A stretch of 64,000 nucleotides of DNA from Fulvimonas sp. R45 (GTDB lineage Bacteria > Pseudomonadota > Gammaproteobacteria > Xanthomonadales > Rhodanobacteraceae). The stretch spans positions 1 to 64,000 of the forward strand of contig NZ_JASERU010000019.1 of NCBI RefSeq assembly GCF_030504985.1, in the 5' to 3' direction. The translations under genes were made by a program, and so were the position numbers. Positions 61,404 to 64,000 of this stretch are shown here, in pieces (positions within the stretch are counted from its first letter, which is position 1; each line of letters opens with the position of its first letter). The notes below the pieces were generated by a model, which worked only from the letters and a program-made list of their open reading frames with translations, was not told the origin of the DNA and ran no database searches.

Positions 61404-63500
61404 ATGTCCCTTGCCGCCGCTCCCGGGCCCCTGGCCCCCGTCGAACCGACCGACCCGCAGTTCTACCTGAACCGCGAGCTGGCCGCGCTGGAGTTCAACT
61501 TCCGCGTGCTGAGCCAGGCGCGCGACCCGCGCGTGCCGCTGCTGGAACGGCTGCGCTACCTCAGCATCGTGGCCAACAACCTCGACGAGTTCTTCGAGGT
61601 GCGCGTGGCGGTACTGAAGCACCACCACAACTACGGCTCGGCGGCGCCGGGGCCGGACGGACTGCCCTCCGCCGAGATCCTGGTGCGCATCCGCCAGCGC
61701 GTGCTGGACCTGGTGGCGGCACAGTACGCCACCTGGCACGAGGAACTGAAGCCGGCACTCGACGCCGAGAACATCCACTTCCTCACCCGCACCCAATGGA
61801 ACGAGCGCCAGCGGCGCTGGCTGCGCGGCTACTTCGAGAACGAGGTGCTGCCGGTGCTGTCGCCGCTGGGCCTGGACCCGGTGCACCCGTTCCCGCGCAT
61901 CCTCAACAAGACGCTGAACATCGCGGTGGTGCTGGAAGGCCGCGACGCCTTCGGCCACGAGGGCCACATGGCGCTGGTGCGCGCGCCGCGCTCGCTGCCG
62001 CGGATCATCCGCCTGCCCGGCGAGGTGTGCGGCGAGGGCGAGCACTTCGTGTTCCTGGCCGAACTGCTGCAGGCCTTCGCCGACCTGATGTTCCCCGGCC
62101 TCGCGGTGGCCGGCTCGTACCAGTTCCGCGTCACCCGCAACAGCGAGCTGGTGGTGGAGGAGGCCGAGGTGGACAACCTGGCCCGCGCGCTCAGCGAGGA
62201 ACTGCTCGGCCGCGGCTACGCGCGGCCGGTGCGGCTGGAGATCGGCACCGATTGCCCGCAGGCGATCGTGTCCATGCTGATCGCCAATTTCGAGTTGGAG
62301 GAAACCGACGTCTACCGCTGCGACGGGCCGGTTAACATCATCCGCGCCGGCTCCGTGTACGGGCAGCTGGACCGCCCCACGCTGAAGTTCCCGCGCTTCA
62401 CCCCGCGCCTTCCCGCCGGGCTGGCGCCGGAGGCCAGCACCTTCGACGTGCTGCGCCAGCGCGACGTGCTGCTGCACCATCCCTACGAGTCCTTCGGTGC
62501 GGTGGTGGACCTGCTGCGCCAGGCCGCGCAGGACCCGGACGTGCTGGCGATCAAGCAGACCCTGTACCGCGCCGATTCCGACACCCCGCTGGTCGACCTG
62601 CTGGTGGAGGCCGCGCGCCACGGCAAGGACGTCACCGTGGTGATCGAGCTGCGCGCGCGCTTCAACGAGGAGGCCAACATCCGCCTGGCGATGCGCCTGC
62701 AGGAGGCCGGCGTGCAGGTGGTGTACGGCGTAGTGGGCTACAAGACCCACGCCAAGATGATGCTGATCGTGCGCCGCGAGGACGGCCGCCTGCGCCGCTA
62801 CGTGCACCTGTCCACCGGCAACTACCACCAGGCCAACAGCCGCGTGTACACTGACATCGGCCTGATGTCGGCCCATCCCGAGATCGGCGAGGACATCCAC
62901 AAGGTGTTCCAGCAGCTCTCCGGCCTCGGCCCGCGGCTGCAGCTGAAGCGGCTGCTGCACTCGCCGTTCACGCTGTACACCAGCGTGGTGGAGAAGATCG
63001 AGCGCGAGACCGCCCACGCCCGTGCCGGCAAGCGCGCGCGCATCGTGGCCAAGCTCAACGCGCTGAACGAGGCGCACGTGGTGGAGGCGCTGTACCGCGC
63101 CTCGCAGGCGGGCGTGGAGATCGACCTGATCGTGCGCGGCGCCTGCACCCTGCGGCCCGGCCTGCCCGGCCTGTCCGAGCGCATCCGCGTGCGCTCCATC
63201 GTCGGCCGCTTCCTCGAGCACAGCCGGGTGTACTGGTTCGCCAACGGCGGCGACGCGGAGGTGTACTGCGCCAGCGCCGACTGGATGGAACGCAACCTGC
63301 TGCGCCGGATCGAGGTGGCCTTCCCCATCCTCGACCCCGTGCTGGCGCAGCGCGTGTACGACGAGACCCTGGCCAACTACCTGGCCGACAACACCCATGC
63401 CTGGCTGCTCGACGCCGACGGCCGCTACACCCGTGCCGAACCCGGCGACACCCCGGCGCACGACGCGCAGCAGACCCTGCTGGACAAGCTGTGCCCATGA
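61404..63500 (+). CDS. ppk1: polyphosphate kinase 1
   Basis: The 698-residue enzyme makes polyphosphate from ATP. The N-terminal domain starts FYLNRELAALEFNFRVL; the phospho-accepting His is in VGYKTHAKMMLIVRRE near residue 450, with the supporting Arg in IKQTLYRADSDTPL and VHLSTGNYHQ. The ATG at 61404 gives the normal N-terminus; an in-frame start 17 codons earlier has no ribosome site. It continues the phoB-phoR-ppk-ppx order. Confidence 0.95.
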   Translation: MSLAAAPGPLAPVEPTDPQFYLNRELAALEFNFRVLSQARDPRVPLLERLRYLSIVANNLDEFFEVRVAVLKHHHNYGSAAPGPDGLPSAEILVRIRQRVLDLVAAQYATWHEELKPALDAENIHFLTRTQWNERQRRWLRGYFENEVLPVLSPLGLDPVHPFPRILNKTLNIAVVLEGRDAFGHEGHMALVRAPRSLPRIIRLPGEVCGEGEHFVFLAELLQAFADLMFPGLAVAGSYQFRVTRNSELVVEEAEVDNLARALSEELLGRGYARPVRLEIGTDCPQAIVSMLIANFELEETDVYRCDGPVNIIRAGSVYGQLDRPTLKFPRFTPRLPAGLAPEASTFDVLRQRDVLLHHPYESFGAVVDLLRQAAQDPDVLAIKQTLYRADSDTPLVDLLVEAARHGKDVTVVIELRARFNEEANIRLAMRLQEAGVQVVYGVVGYKTHAKMMLIVRREDGRLRRYVHLSTGNYHQANSRVYTDIGLMSAHPEIGEDIHKVFQQLSGLGPRLQLKRLLHSPFTLYTSVVEKIERETAHARAGKRARIVAKLNALNEAHVVEALYRASQAGVEIDLIVRGACTLRPGLPGLSERIRVRSIVGRFLEHSRVYWFANGGDAEVYCASADWMERNLLRRIEVAFPILDPVLAQRVYDETLANYLADNTHAWLLDADGRYTRAEPGDTPAHDAQQTLLDKLCP

Positions 63501-63573
63501 GGCCCCCGATCCGGCATGATGGAGGCCTTGGCGCCGGCCCGGACGCGCGCCGCCCGCCGCAAGGAACCCACGC

Positions 63574-64000
63574 TTGAGCCAGGGCGACTCCAACCCGATC
63601 CGCAGCGGCGAGCTGATCGCTGCCGTGGACATGGGTTCCAACAGCTTCCACCTGATGGTGGCCCGGGTCGAGCACGGCGAGCCGCGCATCATCGACCGCC
63701 TGCGCGACAGCGTGCGCATCGCCGCCGGCCTGCGCGCCGACGGCTCGCTGGACGCCGCGCACCGCGCCCGCGCGATGGACTGCCTGGCCCGCTTCGGCCA
63801 GCGCATCGCCGGCATTCCTTCCAGCCACGTGCGCGCGGTGGCCACCAACACCGTGCGCCAGCTCGCCACGCCGCAGTCCTTCCTCACCGCCGCCGAGGCC
63901 GCGCTGGGCCATCCGGTGGAGGTGGTGTCGGGGCGCGAGGAAGGCCGCCTGATCTTCCTCGGCGCCGCGCACGGCCTGCCCGCCTCGCGCGAGCACCGGC
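63574..64000 (+). CDS. ppx: exopolyphosphatase (Ppx/GppA family), partial
   Basis: The first 142 codons are present and the gene runs off the right edge. A TTG start follows AAGGAA. The ASKHA phosphate loop AAVDMGSNSFHLMVARVE, the segment VRAVATNTVRQL with the conserved Arg, and VVSGREEGRLIFLGA containing the catalytic Glu are diagnostic for Ppx/GppA. It degrades polyphosphate from its ends, opposing the kinase encoded just upstream. Confidence 0.93.
   Translation, partial: MSQGDSNPIRSGELIAAVDMGSNSFHLMVARVEHGEPRIIDRLRDSVRIAAGLRADGSLDAAHRARAMDCLARFGQRIAGIPSSHVRAVATNTVRQLATPQSFLTAAEAALGHPVEVVSGREEGRLIFLGAAHGLPASREHR

Noticed and set aside
61200-63887. Long minus-strand frame opposite ppk
   Set aside because: Repetitive Gln/His/Val composition typical of antisense of GC-rich coding DNA.

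Overview
The window is about 64 kb of high-GC (near 70%), densely packed, single-chromosome-type bacterial DNA. Gene content and order (bamC-dapA-gcvR-bcp, mutL-amiC-tsaE-nnrED/queG, panDCB-folK-pcnB, phoBR-ppk-ppx), TonB-dependent sugar uptake, the oxidative L-fucose pathway known from Xanthomonas, and dispersed REP-like hairpins all point to a gammaproteobacterium of the Xanthomonadales/Lysobacterales, most likely a Rhodanobacteraceae member (Rhodanobacter/Dyella/Luteibacter type). The family assignment is an inference from content; no rRNA is present to prove it.

Region 1 (1-2510): the tail of a type VI secretion cargo module, read leftward: a free PAAR protein, a PAAR-fused Tle1-type phospholipase, and a DUF2931 lipoprotein (position of an immunity gene) cut by the end of an IS3-like insertion sequence at about base 100. 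A GNAT acetyltransferase follows (2712-3200).

Region 2 (3297-23145): a fucosylated-glycan utilisation island. Leftward from a divergent control region at 12653-12961 run glucokinase, a GH29 fucosidase, a GH18 enzyme, a TonB-dependent receptor and a GH20 hexosaminidase. Rightward runs a tightly overlapping operon holding the whole non-phosphorylative L-fucose pathway: aldo/keto reductase (fucose dehydrogenase), fuconolactonase, SDR dehydrogenase, FAH-type diketo-acid hydrolase, fuconate dehydratase, a second GH29 fucosidase and an FMN L-lactate dehydrogenase that consumes the L-lactate product. A mutarotase and a FucP-type permease converge on it, and an IclR regulator is divergent from the permease. 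A 15-bp motif is shared by the two divergent control regions and is a candidate operator for the IclR protein.

Region 3 (23162-32351): DUF4139 protein, two enoyl-CoA hydratases, GH31 alpha-glucosidase, sulfurtransferase, CoA-type NUDIX, DUF1289, FKBP isomerase, DUF1684 protein. Two MITE-like inverted repeats (25422-25539, 31241-31363) sit in gaps.

Region 4 (32422-48408): core chromosomal genes: mismatch repair, cell-wall amidase, tRNA modification, metabolite repair, pantothenate/folate synthesis, poly(A) polymerase, tRNA-Glu(CUC), ferredoxin, Bam lipoprotein, lysine synthesis, GcvR, peroxiredoxin, PIN-PhoH protein.

Region 5 (48416-48874): a small GIY-YIG endonuclease gene enclosed by the same inverted termini as the two MITE-like repeats, followed by a further single arm. 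This is the most unusual structure in the window: a possible endonuclease-bearing parent of a dispersed hairpin family.

Region 6 (48915-64000): thiD, lpxO, an ECF41-type sigma factor with its carboxymuconolactone-decarboxylase partner, a small membrane protein coupled to a serine hydrolase, a membrane-anchored AraC regulator, NAD-type isocitrate dehydrogenase, an AhpD-like protein with a glutaredoxin, a BepA-like protease, and phoB-phoR-ppk-ppx running off the right edge.
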